This document shows, piece by piece, positions 33,825 through 46,027 of a stretch of DNA of 64,000 bases. How positions within the stretch are numbered: position 1 is the first letter of the stretch; each line of letters begins with the position of its first letter. The position numbers and the translations under genes were made by a program. The notes beneath the pieces were generated by a model. The model did no database searches and was not told the DNA's origin. It saw nothing but the letters and a program-made list of their open reading frames with translations. Source of the stretch: Suillus spraguei (Eukaryota > Basidiomycota > Agaricomycetes > Boletales > Suillaceae); assembly GCA_016800925.1 (NCBI GenBank), contig JABCPU010000294.1, forward strand, positions 21,182 to 85,181, given 5' to 3'.

Positions 33825-34433
33825 TCAAGAGCACTTCCCCAGCTCATCCATGGGCGCCTTGAGTTGAGACATGGTTGATGCAGCTGCCGCGGCCATCTGG
33901 GTCTTCTGCTCTAACATACTTGCCAGTGTATTGCTGAGATGTTGCATGCAGGCCCTCATTGCCTGAATTTGATTGAGAAGGGCATCTCTGTCCACTTGAC
34001 CATGGACCACAGGACCAGCACAAGCATTGCTCCCATAGGCTGCCAATGAGCATAAGTGGAAGTCCAGCACAAGAGACATAAGAGAGAAATGACTGACCAG
34101 TTGTTCAAAGTGGTCTTGGGTCATCTCCATGACCTCACTGACATCCAAAAATGGCAGTGGGAATCCAAAGGTATCAAAGCGATCCTTCCACCAATCATGG
34201 GAGTAGTTAAGAACAACTCGGTGATTAGACCTCAGTTCAGGGTCCTCTGGAGAGCAGTAAGAGAAGAATTCATCATGAAATTGCTCAGCGGTTATTGTGC
34301 CAGTTTGCAATCAGCAGAATCTGCTGAGGATGCTGCAAAGGAGGTTGGGCATGGTTGGGTGAATGTTGAGGACTATGCATATGTTGATGCAGGGGAGTAC
34401 AAAACGCTGAAGGAGGAATTAGTTACTGGGTGA
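33825..34433 (-). pseudogene. Remnant of the gene downstream of a KDZ transposase
   Basis: The main open frame (34,310-33,825) reads TITAEQFHDEFFSYCSPEDP, DRFDTFGFPLPFLDVSEVME and a carboxy-terminal alanine/glutamine-rich helix. It lies just after the KDZ remnant on the same strand, the position that the gene at 48,914-49,713 holds in the larger element; I could not see strong sequence similarity between the two. Function unknown. Confidence 0.4.
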
Positions 34434-34699
34434 CACCAACCAACCAATTGATGGCTCACATCTGCCTCCCATTGAAGGTGTCGGACAAAGTTGGCCTTGT
34501 AAGCCAGTGTCTGAGGCACATGGCTTTGGTTGCAGGCTATCCAGATGGCGGCAAATCAAGAAGTGGAAAACTCTAAGACATTGGCAGCATCCCACACAGT
34601 AAATTCACCAATTTCATATGTAGAAGGCACTGGAGAATTGGACACGATGGGTGGAGTGAGGGCAAGTTGGGTTTAATTAATGCAGAATCCCAAGGTTGT
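34434..34699. other. Intergenic stretch, nothing recognised
   Basis: Sequence between the downstream gene remnant and the KDZ remnant; no frame with family resemblance was found. Confidence 0.35.
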
Positions 34700-37600
34700 A
34701 TAAAATGACTAATCCACTGTGGCACTTACCACGACCCCAATGTGGTTGTGGCTGCATATCGACCCCTGGTTACTCAGCCACCCTCGCCACCACTTTTGTT
34801 CTTTCAAAGCTATCTTGTGCTTGCTGTGAGAGTCAGAGATAAATTCAAGCCTGGCAGGCCACATAGCAACAATCCCTGACCTTGTTGTTTGCATCGGCCT
34901 CCTGCATTCGGCCGACCCCTTGTTGTGATTTGTGAATAAAGAAATTGACTGTTCATGTCATTTCCCAACTGACCAGTAGCAGCTCCTCTGACCATCAATC
35001 ATGCAGTGCCAGTGTTCTAAGCCAATGGACACAGTAAACTGTCATGCCAAAAAAAATTAGCACTGGATAGGTACAGGTACATAGGCAATGAGCATACATT
35101 CATTCATCCAATCATTGCTGGTGGAATCTCCTTGAACATCAATAGACCAGAACCAAGCCAATGTACTATTCCTTTGACCACACGCGTTTGGGTCTGCCAC
35201 ACTGTAGTGGCCTTTAGCTCGGCCTTCTCTAATGGCCAAAACTTAGCCAATAACTCATCGGCACCAAGGTGAACAAGCTGCTTGCAGCATTTTGAGTATA
35301 TCTGTATATTTAGGTGAAGGATCTTGTCCACCGAGTGCACCCGGGCCCATGCCCTGGTTGACCAAGCTTGTGACTTTGCCGACTGAACAGTGGTGCGGAA
35401 GAGAACAGCCTTATCGGCTAAGTTAACCCTGATGGCATGCAATGCATCACTTGCTTGACCTTCTCTCAATAATATTTCTTGCAGTACCAGGTTGGCGACA
35501 CCCCACTCAGCACATCTTTCAATACCAATGTTGGAGGGAAATGGAATTACCACAGTCTTGGGATTGAACTCGACTGGCATGTCATATTGGTCTTCGTTGT
35601 CTGGCCAATCAGGATCATCAGATGATGATCCTGCATAATCTAAATCTGCAGTATCCAACATCATGATCATGAGGTCCAACCGGTCATAGCCATCTAATTG
35701 ATCGCTGAGAAATGTCACTGCCACCCTGACAAATTCATCAATTTGACCTTGCAGTCTGTCTCAGCACCGAGCTACTGCTAGCTTCTGAGCATTGGTCGGC
35801 TGTTTTCCCAGTTTCTTTGCATCAATCAGGAGGGCAACTTGCATCTCCTCCAGTGTTATTCCAGATGCTAGCCACATTGCAGCACCACGATGTATCTCAC
35901 CGGCAGGCCATCTTGGCTGACAGTTCAACAAGTGCAACTCTTGTTGTTTCCTTGTCAGTGCTTTGCCAATCCATGAGCATATAGTAAATGGTTATTCTAT
36001 TGCCACAGACCTTTAGTCAATTGAACTTCATATATGTCCATGGCACTGGGATTATGGAGGCGGTCATTCTGAGCTGCAGCAGCATCTGCTTCCCATTTGA
36101 TAAGGATATCATCATCAGCGGTCTCGCTCAATCGGTCGAATGCATATCGGCTATCTCAGACTCCCTGCATGGCTTCCTTGAATTTTTGGCAGAGGAACTT
36201 GCCTGAATGAATGTGAATTTGTGATATTGGTCAAATGACATAGCTCACTGATGTGTATCATCTTCATAAAATTGCAGTCATTCATTTGAAAATCCAAACA
36301 TTCCTTTTGGTGGGGGGTTGACATTCCCCTCGCCGATGGTGATATGATGTTTAAGGGTGCCCACAGAGTCTCCATGATTTCACTGTTGATCCTGGCAGCA
36401 CCGGTGATGAAGTTTGATGCATACCGTACATAGCATTTGTCTTGATAGCCGTGGACATGCCAGACCCCAATGCCAGGGATAACCTCCATGCCCCATGGAA
36501 GGTCGAGATAAGGTGACCCATCAACCCGCTGTAACGAACATATTGGCGCTGGGCTTAAACCCCATATTTTGACACTCGTCTCATGTCTACAGGAGATAAC
36601 ACTTGTCCATGGCCGTCTTACCCCTTTAGCAGTACCGGCGGCATCCCACGCTTACCACACACTGTACTGACTGCCGCACCTCGTTCCACAAACTGATGTC
36701 CTTCCATGTCCTTGCTGCGTCCACATAGCTCCATTTGGTGTGTAGCTTGTTTTCTGTTTGTCATCACTGATTCCACGGCAAGCCTTATTACATGTTGCCT
36801 CATGCCGCAGCGCCTCGCGCTATGTTTACTTATGGCGGTTACTACACTCCAGCGCTACTGATCTCACCTAAAGTATTCCGAGTACATATGAATTAGGATA
36901 TAAGCACCGCGTACCCCGCACGATATGGTACCTGATTTTACACCATTGCACGTACTATAGGTCAGGATTACTGTCTAGCTCTGGATCTACCCAGTAGTGG
37001 ACATAGTCTTTAAAGTTTCCTTATCGCTCGTTAATACATCACGCTCGCTCTCCGTTACCACTGGACTTTTGATTGTTACTTTGACTGAACTTCTCATGCC
37101 CCACTACTTTACTGCTGAAAGTACCGCGGACTTCTTTACTGTTTTCTTGCACTGCTCACAACCTTACCGCTACCACTGAGATCACCGCTTGATGCAACTG
37201 TTACTGGCCTTATCTTGACCACAGTAGCACCGCTACTCACGACGCTAGTTCTGGTGGTATCATCACTGACCACGGCAACTTACCGCTGACTTCGACGCTT
37301 GTTTCGCAAATAAGTTAGACTCGAACTTGACCATACTAAATAGGCATCCCCCTGTAGGGTCGAATGCTCTTGTTCTTACAAGTGAAGCAGACTAGATGGA
37401 GCGCAAGACTAACATACTAGTTTAGGCAGTGGTTTATCTACAGCCCAAGCTAGGTTGTATCCTTACACCGCTGGTGGAGATACTTGTGGTATTGACAATT
37501 GATGTCATAGAAAGTCAACACCCGGTCGATTCCATTGGTGTTGTACCCCAGAGCTTGATACAGCATGTAGTCCATGTTCATCTGCCTTTGGTCGACCAAT

Positions 37601-37832
37601 GAATCAGTTCATATCAGGCAAGTTACAATATCAGTCAGTGAACCTTTCCCCCTTTTGAAAGTCCACCATCGAATGTGGGACAAAACAGCTGTGTCTAGCA
37701 CAAGCACACCCACCTATCCCTGTGGCTTCCAGCTTGTGACATGAAGCATTTGCATGATTGACTGCTCAGTGGTTGTTGCAGTCAGACCGATTTACAATAT
37801 CCTTTGCCTCTGTGAGATGCATTTTGTACCGT
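34700..37832 (-). pseudogene. Old KDZ transposase remnant, split by a solo LTR
   Basis: The gene reads on the minus strand. The proximal piece (37,832-37,468) corresponds to the block at 51,560-51,910 of the better copy, with the YNMHLTEA-like region, and the rest lies at 36,529-34,700. Clear blocks are MEVIPGIGVWHVHGYQDKCY and RINSEIMETLWAPLNIISPS with GMSTPHQKECLDFQMNDCNF, then LREGQASDALHAIRVNLADK with AVLFRTTVQSAKSQAWSTRA and, in another frame, DPNACGQRNSTLAWFWSID. The CxC2 amino-terminal region is missing beyond 37,832, where another LTR begins. Several stops and frameshifts are present. It is more diverged than the copies at 49,885-53,185 and 63,526. Confidence 0.8.
36530..37467. mobile_element. 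Solo LTR (family B) inserted in the old KDZ transposase
   Basis: A 938-bp LTR, TGTAACGAAC...CCTTACA, flanked by a perfect 4-bp duplication CCGC (36,526-36,529 and 37,468-37,471). Removing it restores the KDZ frame through QYHKYLHQRVDGSPYLDLPW. It shares the order of motifs with the LTRs at 28,455 and 41,516 (AACCCC-TTTTGACA, then CTTA-GGCCAGTGG-type end), so it belongs to a diverged branch of that family. Confidence 0.8.
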
Positions 37833-40125
37833 TGTAAAGATACAATCTAGCCTGGGCTGTATATAAACCACAGCCTAAGCTAGTATGTGAGTCTCACAGT
37901 CTACCTAGTCTGCTACTCTTGCGAGGCAAGAACGTTCGACCCTAAAGGGAATGCTAAGTTAGTATAGTTCAATAATACCTAACCTGTGGTGCAAGAATGC
38001 CGTCAGAGGTAGCGAGATGCTAGCAGTGACCTCCGGTCCATGGGAAACTTGCGGTAAAACTAGCGGTAAGCATGGGAATGTGGTAGGCAAGTGGTTGCAT
38101 GAACAGTAAAACTGCGGTAAGCATGGGAGTTTCTGCGGTAAAACAAGTGGTGAAGCTGCAGTAAGCGTGGGAAAGCGGTAGCGCAAGCAGTGAAGCGTGG
38201 GAAAAGCGGTAAAGAGCGGTAGTGCATGCAGCAGTAAAGCAATTCTTAAAGAGACAGTGACTTCAGTAAAGAACTTTATTCATAGTGACAGTAGTGGTGA
38301 CTATTCCTAAGTACCGTGTGTACTATAGGAGGGAAGTAAGGAATGAGTACTGGTACCTAGGAATTTTATATGAAAGAATAGCTACGGAGATGGAGGGGAT
38401 AGGATAAACATGCAGCAGACATGTAATAAGACTGCACTACAGTTTACAAAACATAACATACTGGCAAGACTGGATGGACATTGGACGGACAGTAAATCTT
38501 GCTTGAGGATGCCTAATGGGTTGGCGGAGATTGCCGAAGATCACCGCTTCACAGGAAAGTTGCCGCAGTACAGCCACTAAGCTGCAATGAGGCTTCTGGA
38601 GTGCAGAACGATACCGTTCGATAGGGGTAACACATGGTAAAATGTCACAGCAAGGGACAATGAAGCCAAGAGGTAAGGATAATGATAGCTGTTTGACTCC
38701 TATACAAAAATATGCTGTTTTGAGCCCAGCGTGGGTTTGTTCATCACATCCCATGGTGACTTTAAATGGTGACTGTCCCCAGTCAGGGACATCATACTCC
38801 AAATATTCGTCAAACCAATGCTGCGTGAGTTTCCGAGGTGCAGGAAAGTGCGATAGCATTACCGCCAGCATGGATATGCAAGCGCTCGACTAGCAGTAGT
38901 AGCGTGGGAACTTTGCGGTGTGGTGGCGGTTACGGTAAGATGCTGAAATGCAAGGGAACAGTGGTGCAAAGGGGCAGGTGCTGATGATGATGTAGGCAAG
39001 GTTGCTGGAGTTACCAAAGTGTGGGAACTTAGTAAGCAGTTACCGCTGGGTGCTGGTGATGCTAGCGGACTGAGCAGAGTCAGCGGTGAGCGTGAGAAAG
39101 CAGCAGTGGTACAGCGAAGATGGCAAAGTGATCAGTGAGATAGCTGCTGTGGTGGAAATCCTTATGTCACAACTTTAACTTTCTAGCAAGGTTACTAGAC
39201 TGTGGGAACTAGCGAGTGGTAGCTGCAAGGTGCCAGTGATGCAAGCATACTGTGCGGTGTCAGTGGTAGGTGTGGGAAAGTAGCGGTGGTACAGCGACAA
39301 TGGCAATGTGCTCTGTGAGGTTGTGAGAATGATAACTGGTGGTCTATCAGTGGTAGTGGTGCAAAGTGTGGTATGCCGTTAATGTGAAAACATAGCTAGC
39401 AATGCCGTGGATGCATGCGCTTTGCAGGAAAGTAGCAGTGAGCTGGCGGTAAACTAGCAGTGATAGGGGCTTTCGCTAAAAACATGCAATGCAAGGGAAA
39501 TCCAAGTCTAGGGTAACTTTGCAACTCTACTCCAATGGTAAGCATCCATCAGCGGTCCATAAGCGATCCAATCCATGTCCAATCCAAGTCCTCACCGGCC
39601 ATCCTAGGTAAGAAGGCTACAGTAAAGAAAACAGTAAGAAAAACAGCAAGAAAACATGAAAAATGTGCTATGATCTTGTGCGAACTACCATCCGACTTGG
39701 CTTCTTCGGTCTTCTGTCATCTTCTACTCTTCCTATGCGCTAAGGCGCTCCCATAGTTGCTGTAGTCTCTATATAACAAGGTGCACAGTGCTGCTTCATG
39801 CATTAGAAGGTGAACTCACTATTGTAATGGTGATGCAGGCACTTCAGTCTCGTAAATAATATGCCGCTGGCATGGTCTCTGGTGGTGCGCTAGCGTCTGT
39901 GGGTTGTCTGAAGCTATATGTGAGTAGTCCTATTGAAACATCCAAGGTAAAGTCACTGGTTGAAACCCAGGGTAAAAGAATGCTATCCTATACAAAAAGA
40001 TGGTGTTTAGAGTGTTAGGGGTTAAAACGCGGTATTAAGCGGTGTATGTGCGGTGTACAATATAGCAGTGGGGTGTCTGCAGTGGGGTATAGGTGCGCGC
40101 AAGGTCGCTGGTTGCTTGTCTTGCT
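37833..40125. repeat. LTR-derived region dense in GCGGTAA motifs
   Basis: It begins with TGTAAAGATACAATCTAGCC, the reverse complement of the end of the solo LTR at 36,530-37,467 with a few changes, so an LTR of that family starts here in the opposite orientation, inside the KDZ remnant. Across 37,980-40,100 the sequence is crowded with GCGGTAA, GCGGTAG, AGCGGTGA and variants (GGAAACTTGCGGTAAAACTA, AGCGGTAAAGAGCGGTAGTG). No convincing gene is seen. The right LTR boundary could not be located. Confidence 0.5.
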
Positions 40126-41515
40126 TCAACTTCTTCGCTGGCAATGAAAGCCATGAGTTATGCTCTCGTACGTGCACAGAGCGATGCTGGCATGAGAGGG
40201 CTGGTAGTACTGCAATATGAACAATATTATGTCAGTAATATACCACTGGTAGCAGCGGTAAATATTCCGGAGCGAAAATACTAAGTACTGCCAGCCAACA
40301 ATAGGCTTGGTAACAGCGGTAAGGCTAAAAATGCGGTAACGCAAGAGAAAATCAATGTCAGTGGCAAGTATATCATCATGTGGCTTCAGTGATGGCTTCT
40401 TTGGGGTCGCTGGGCTTCGTAATATTGCCGCGGCAACGCTGGGTAGCGGTTGGGCGAGTGGTAAACTGCTGGGATCTGGTAAATCAGCTAAAACTGCCTC
40501 AGGGGCTAAAATGTGGTAGTTTGGCAAGTCCATGGTAATATAACTGTGCAGTAAAAGTGCCGCTGGTTCATCAGCGCTGTCTTTCTTGGTACTCTGGCTA
40601 TTTGCGGGTGCAAAACAGTCAGCGGTAATATCACGTTCTTCAAGCTCTATGTCCAAAATTGGCGAAAACTGTGGTAACAGGGGTAAGTCAGTACATAACA
40701 CTTCTGTATCAGCCGCAGGAGTGTCCAGCTCATTACTGCGGTAGTCTAAGCATGTCAGCGAGCCGTGCAAAACGTTCGCCAGCTGCCGCACATCAGGTAC
40801 GGCACATAGGCAATCCATCAAAGAGCAAATACTGCAAAAGGTGCAAAATGCGGTAGTGTCAGCATTACAAGGGATCTCTGTGAACAAACTTTGGTCAGAT
40901 GACCGCAGGTACTGGTCAATATCCGCCGCTGTATGCGAGCAAACAGTGCCGTCGAAAACCGTGACTGATTTGAGGTCGTTTTGAGCTGGCGATGGTGCAA
41001 TCTCATCGAAATGTAGCGTGATAGGGGCTGAAACAATATCAGTACTTGCTGCAGGTGAGATATCAGTAACTGCCGGTTGCTGCGGTGCATCTGGGTAGTC
41101 AATAGGCTCTACTTTTTGGGTGGTAACAGCCGAAGTGGCCGTCTCTACAATATCAGCATGTTTGAAAGTGGCCGAGCAACATTCTGGGTAAAAGAGCAAA
41201 ACAGCATTAGTGAAGTCTGTGAAGTCTGTGAAGTTGTCACCATCGCATTCTGGTATGTCTCTCCATAATTCAGCGTTGTCTGAGTCAGCGTATCTGACCA
41301 CAAACTTGATGCGAGCTGTGTCAGTAATTCCAGCTTTGTCCGAAAGTCGATCTACAGTAACAAAAAAGGTCCATAGTTTGCTAGCTTGCTGCCAAAGTGC
41401 GGAGCTGCATCTGAGGTAGCCACAGGCATGAAAAATGCGCCTGCCATACTGTCCATAGCACGTGAATACAGCGTGGGATTGTGCGGTAAAAACTGCAGTA
41501 ACGTGGCAAAAACAG
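40126..41515 (-). pseudogene. Gag-like open frame of an LTR retrotransposon
   Basis: An open frame of about 460 codons starts directly inside the LTR edge at 41,516 and lacks an ATG near its 5' end. Near the amino terminus, LWTFFVTVDRLSDKAGITDT, then VVRYADSDNAELWRDIPE and FTDFTNAVLLFYPEC resemble the capsid region of fungal LTR retrotransposons. The remainder is acidic, low in conserved features, and rich in Ala, Pro, Asp. No protease, reverse transcriptase or integrase follows, so the element is a non-autonomous, gag-only derivative if this reading is right. FTDFTDF is a small in-frame duplication. Confidence 0.5.
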
Positions 41516-42450
41516 TGTAGCAAGCAAAGTCACCTAACTGTCAAACCCCTGTTTTGACAAGCGTCTCGTTACCATCTGCGGCGGCAACCAAAGAATTCCC
41601 TTATAGCAAGTATATAGCCTTTTTGCTCCACTAAGGCAGAACTGTACTTCTGCCGTGAACCCTTACTGGATCCTCGCGCCAATGCCCTCATGTCCCGTCC
41701 AAATCGTCTAGATCCATTGGTGCATAGTTACTTCACTTCTGCCATTACTAAATCTATGGCAGGATTTACCTTGTGTCTCAAGGGGCCACTGCATGCTGTG
41801 CACCTCTTAGTTAATACCCTGTTTATTTTCTTTCTCGCTACCGGACTCACCTAATAATCTTGTACACGCTCAAATATGTTAAAAAGACTCAACATACATA
41901 CTGTTACCATTACTTCCTGTTACATCCCTTCACTTGGACTTAGTATCAGAACGCTCACTAGTCACAATCTATTTGCCTTTGAACCTTTCTCCATTCAAAT
42001 CTCGCTCATGATTTAACTGCCGGTAACTTTACTGCTCGAAGTACCATGCAACTTTCAACTTCGCTACTCGTAACCAGACTGTGGCCAGTGATCTTGCTGG
42101 GTCGCTACCTCTCTCATCAACTTTCTCGCTCGTACAGAACTGCTGCTACCGCTACTGCACCATGGATAGTAGTACTATATTCATTTCGCAGAAGTTACTT
42201 TTGTTCTTGCTCTCGCTAGCTAACCACTACAGCTATCCTTACCGCACAAGTACCGCTGACATCGCGCTAGTACCGCCACTAACCTGGAAGTCAGAATCTT
42301 TGTTGCCTTATTAGTACTTTCTTGATTCCTTTGCACTAACTTAGAAGGAATTGCTTCTATTGCAGTCCTCTTGGGTTGAACATCTCAATCACACCTTCAG
42401 TAGGATTATCATTGGCTTATACTTAGGCCAGTGGTAGTTTCATCTTTTCA
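41516..42450 (-). repeat. LTR (family B) at the 5' side of the gag-like frame
   Basis: A 935-bp LTR, closely related to the solo LTR at 28,455-29,415; on the minus strand it starts TGAAAAGATG and ends GCTTGCTACA, after which the gag-like frame follows. No matching 3' LTR in the same orientation was found between 37,833 and 40,125, so the element is incomplete. Confidence 0.65.
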
Positions 42451-42514
42451 GTGGAAGAGTGGAAGAGCGGATGATCAGATGATTGGACGAGTGTAGCTAT
42501 GGATCTTAGAGGAG

Positions 42515-44033
42515 TGTCATATACCATACTTCTGATCCCAGATCCGACCATATCTATCAGATCCAATCCATTCTATTTCTGTCCGGTCCACAGATCCTGT
42601 CCAGATCACCCATCCGAAAGTGCCCACTTCTCGCACCTTAACTCCCTTGTGTATATCTGCGTCTATCTCCTTTCGTCATCCCTCCTGTTTGTTAAGACCG
42701 TACTCAAAGGTAGAGAGATCCGAAGGGCTTTGGCCTCAGTTCGTGCACTGTGCCCCTTTCCCGAGTAATGCCCCTTATTTCAGGGAGAAGTTATATGTCC
42801 GAAGATCCAGAAGGAGTTGCGTGACGGGTCCGGACGTCCGAGGTATCGGATATGATACGTCCGAAGGTTATCCGGAACGTAGGGATAGAACAAAGATTAA
42901 GACTAGCTTCAGAACGAATTCCTCACTAGAAACTAGCAGAGATAGACTATCTGAAGATAGAGTCGGAGATATAGACTATAGGAATCAATCCCAGTCTTGG
43001 AAGATGACTTAGAGCGGAAAGTGGCTTAAGTCCGGAGGAAGCAGAATGAGCAGAATCTAAGATGATATTTGAACTAAGGTTCTACAGAGATTTACAAGTG
43101 ATTTATATACTGTAAGTATCTAAGACGGATAATCAACAAGTCCAGGACCAAGGGCTATGTACGAAGTGTAACAGAAGTCTATTAGTTAATGCACAGTGGA
43201 TCAGTAAGCACGAATTGGAAATGAACACAGGTAACGGATCAGTGACGTAGGATGGAAATATACACAGCCAGAATACCGGAAACAGGAGGAATGACGAAAG
43301 GAGATAGACACTGATATACACAAGGGAGTTAAGGTGCGAGAAGTGAGCACATTCGGATGGGTGTCCGGACAGGATCTGTGGACCGGACGGATATGGAATC
43401 GATCGGATCTGAGATTAGAAGTATGGTATATGACACTGTTTCTGGTATTCTGGCTGTGTATATTTCCGTCCTGTGTCACTGATCCGTTACCTGTGTTCAT
43501 TTCTGATTCATGCTTACTGATCTGCTGTGCATTAACTAATAGACTTCCGTTACACTTCATACATAGCCCTCGGTCCCGGACTTGTTGATTATCCGTATTA
43601 GATACTTACAGTATATAAACCACTTGTAGATCTCCGTAGAACCTTAGTTCGAATATCACCTTAGATTCTGCTCATTCTGCTTCCTCTGGACTTGAGTCAC
43701 TTTCCGCTCCAAGTCATTTTCCGAGACTTGGGATTGATTCCTATAGTCTATATCTCCAACTCTATCTTCAGATAGTCTATCTCTGTTAGTTTCTAGTTAG
43801 GAACTCGTTCTGAAGCTAGTCTTAATCTTCGTTCTATTCCTACGTTCCGGATAACCTTCGGACATATCATATCCGATACCTTCGGACGTCCGGATCCATC
43901 ACGCAACTCCTTCCAGATCTTCGGATGTATAACTTCTCCCTGAAATAAGAGGCATTACTCAGGAAAGGGGCACAGTGCACGAACTGAGGCCAAAGCCCTT
44001 CGGATCTCTCTACCTTTGAGTACGGTCTTAACA
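42515..44033 (-). mobile_element. Solo LTR (family A), outer copy, minus orientation
   Basis: Segments 42,515-42,689 and 43,436-44,033 together match the solo LTR at 56,609-57,378 end to end, from TGTCATATACCATACTTCTG to GAGTACGGTCTTAACA. Flanks are AGGAG (42,510-42,514) and GGGAG (44,034-44,038), a 5-bp duplication with one change. A second copy of the same family interrupts it. Confidence 0.8.
42690..43435 (+). mobile_element. Solo LTR (family A), inner copy, plus orientation
   Basis: A 746-bp LTR from TGTTAAGACCGTACTCAAAG to GTATGGTATATGACA, in reverse orientation relative to the LTR that it interrupts. A perfect 5-bp duplication CTGTT flanks it (42,685-42,689 and 43,436-43,440). Confidence 0.9.
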
Positions 44034-44877
44034 GGGAGGTATTGAACTACTATAGAGGAGTAGGTCTGGATATTATAGAAGGAGAGTATAGACTACTCCG
44101 GACAAGGTCCAGAATAGAAACAGACGGGATAAGACTACCAACGGTAGAGTCGGAGGTGAAACAGGTGAGAAACAGGAAACCGACGAAGTCCAAAAAGGAT
44201 ATAGGACATGGGATCAAGGCTTCGGCCTAGGGAATAATCCCATAGGTCTGAGTTGGAAGCTTACAAGGGCTGGAGCCCAAGTACAAGAACAGAAACAGAT
44301 TTATATAGATATGGTAACAAGATACAGAGGTCAAAGGAATATACAGAAGTAGGAAAGCAATGATCAGACTGAGGTCTGCTGGAGTTGTACTACAAGTTTA
44401 TATACTGTAAAGAGCATGCCGGAAGGTAAGTACAGATAGTCCAAGGCTATGTCTGAAGCATACAGAAACACATTAGTAAGTACAGTGGAACATAAGGCTA
44501 TGAACTCGGAGATGAAACTTGTACAAAATACTTATCAAGACGGAGGCAGAGATCACTGAGAGCTGGAAGCACAGAGATACCCAAAAGCCAGAAACACAGG
44601 TATAGTCTAAAAGGGGTAATGCACAGGTGTGCAGGAATAGTTCAGATATGAACTCAGATCGGATATGGATGCATATCGGATATGGACATGGATCAGATAT
44701 AGACACAGATCAGATATGGACATGTATGGATTGGAGAGGATGGGTGGATAGGATATGTGAGCTGGGTTGGATGGATGGACTAGGATGTATGGATTGGGTG
44801 TCCAGATGTCCAGGAATTGGGTGTCCAGATGTCCATGGATTGGATCTGATCTGGACCTGAATGTACGGTATATGACA

Positions 44878-45010
44878 CTCTCCTCTTGCCCTTCATGTGT
44901 GCATTCTGTAAAATAGCTTCATAGAAGTATTCTACAGTGTTAGTTACAAATTTTTTGTGAAGCTTGATAGCTTCTTGCATGACTACATCTTGAGCAGCAG
45001 CAAGAGCATC
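44878..45010 (-). other. Short coding-like remnant
   Basis: On the minus strand the frame reads MDALAAAQDVVMQEAIKLHK and VEYFYEAILQNAHMKGKRR, a helical, protein-like sequence cut by the family C LTR on one side and by the KDZ-type element on the other. I do not recognise the family. Confidence 0.3.
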
Positions 45011-45119
45011 CACATATTACAGTGAAACTATCTCTGTATGATACGAGTGAATGGACATGCATAATATCCCATATGATACGGGCCAGCGGACCATGGGCCC
45101 ATGGTAGAAATATCCTCGT

Positions 45120-45490
45120 TGATGACGGATGGGCTGGGAGGAATATTATTCCCGATGACAGCGGGTGGGCCCATGCAAGGAATATGTAGAGTAGATGAGT
45201 GGGCCGATGTACATGAATATCCGGTAGACGGATGGGCCGAGGTAGTTGGATATCATGTAGATGGGTGTATCAAGGTAGATGTGTATCAAATAGACAGGTA
45301 TGTGAAGGGTACTTGTTATCACATACACGGGTGGGCCCAGACACATATTAAATTAGACGGGTATTAGACAGGTGAGCCAAGAGTGTTATATAAATATTTA
45401 TTAGATGGGTGGGCCGAGGGTGTTGTACAGTATATTATATTAGACGGGTGGGCCGAGGGTGGTATAAAATATAGACGGGTGGGCCCATGT
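45120..45490. repeat. Terminal minisatellite, left arm of element 2
   Basis: Degenerate units of about 30 bp around GACGGGTGGGCC and GATGGGCCGAGG, nearly identical in order to 2,720-3,110 of element 1 and inverted relative to 62,668-63,110. Confidence 0.8.
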
Positions 45491-45535
45491 GTATGATAAT
45501 GGTAGACATGATGGAGCTGAGGGAGTTGCATATCA

Positions 45536-46027
45536 TCTGAATCAGAGGAGGTAATAAATCACAGTTACTGAGTTCCCGGAGCAGCAGGTGCTGTCTTGAC
45601 ATGGCCTTTTGTGATGCTTAGGTTGTCTTGTAGAATGTGGAAACTGGGGTGCGAGGCTTGTGTTGCCCTACAAGACACCCAGCTCCGACCCCCGAAAATC
45701 AGATGAAGCATACCAAGTTCCGAGTTCTGAGACCCGGGTCTCGACACATAATTCAGTCAATACGAGACACCCAGTTCCGACCCCCGAAATTTGAGTGAAG
45801 CATACCAAGTTCCAGAGTTCCGAACCCGGGTCTGGACAAATGAATATCAGATATCCAGCACACTTCCAATCATCTGGTATTTCATTGAGCAATGGATGAT
45901 AATACAGCTTTGAAAGCCAACATCATCCAAGGTTCCCTTATCTGATCCTCGCTATCTCCACCCCCTTTAACACCAAAGTCTGGACATCCAGCATTCAGCG
46001 TCTGATTTCCCAATATCAACTTGCAAC
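45536..46027. other. Leader region of element 2 before the TET/JBP-like gene
   Basis: Contains two copies of a GACACCCAG-TCCGACCCCCGAAA unit about 110 bp apart (near 45,668 and 45,766), each followed by AAGCATACCAAGTTCC. The last 120 bp are presumably the promoter of the gene at 46,028. No other gene is seen. Confidence 0.4.

Larger units (their letters stand above)
42451..44877 (+). mobile_element. LTR remnant (family C) holding nested family A LTRs
   Basis: The flanks at 42,451-42,514 and 44,034-44,877 read together as one sequence resembling 6,310-6,590 (GAGGAGTAGGTC, then AAGACTACCAA-GGTAGAG) and end in TACGGTATATGACA, the terminal form of these LTRs. Its 5' part is missing at 42,450, where a family B LTR lies. 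A family A LTR is inserted at 42,515-44,033. Confidence 0.5.

Noticed and set aside
34056..34433. A 125-codon plus-strand open frame
   Set aside because: It is antisense to the gene remnant on the minus strand and shows no family resemblance.
43133..43588. Overlapping open frames on both strands around 43.1-43.6 kb and 56.5-56.9 kb
   Set aside because: They lie within family A LTRs and recur in each copy as LTR sequence, with no protein similarity.
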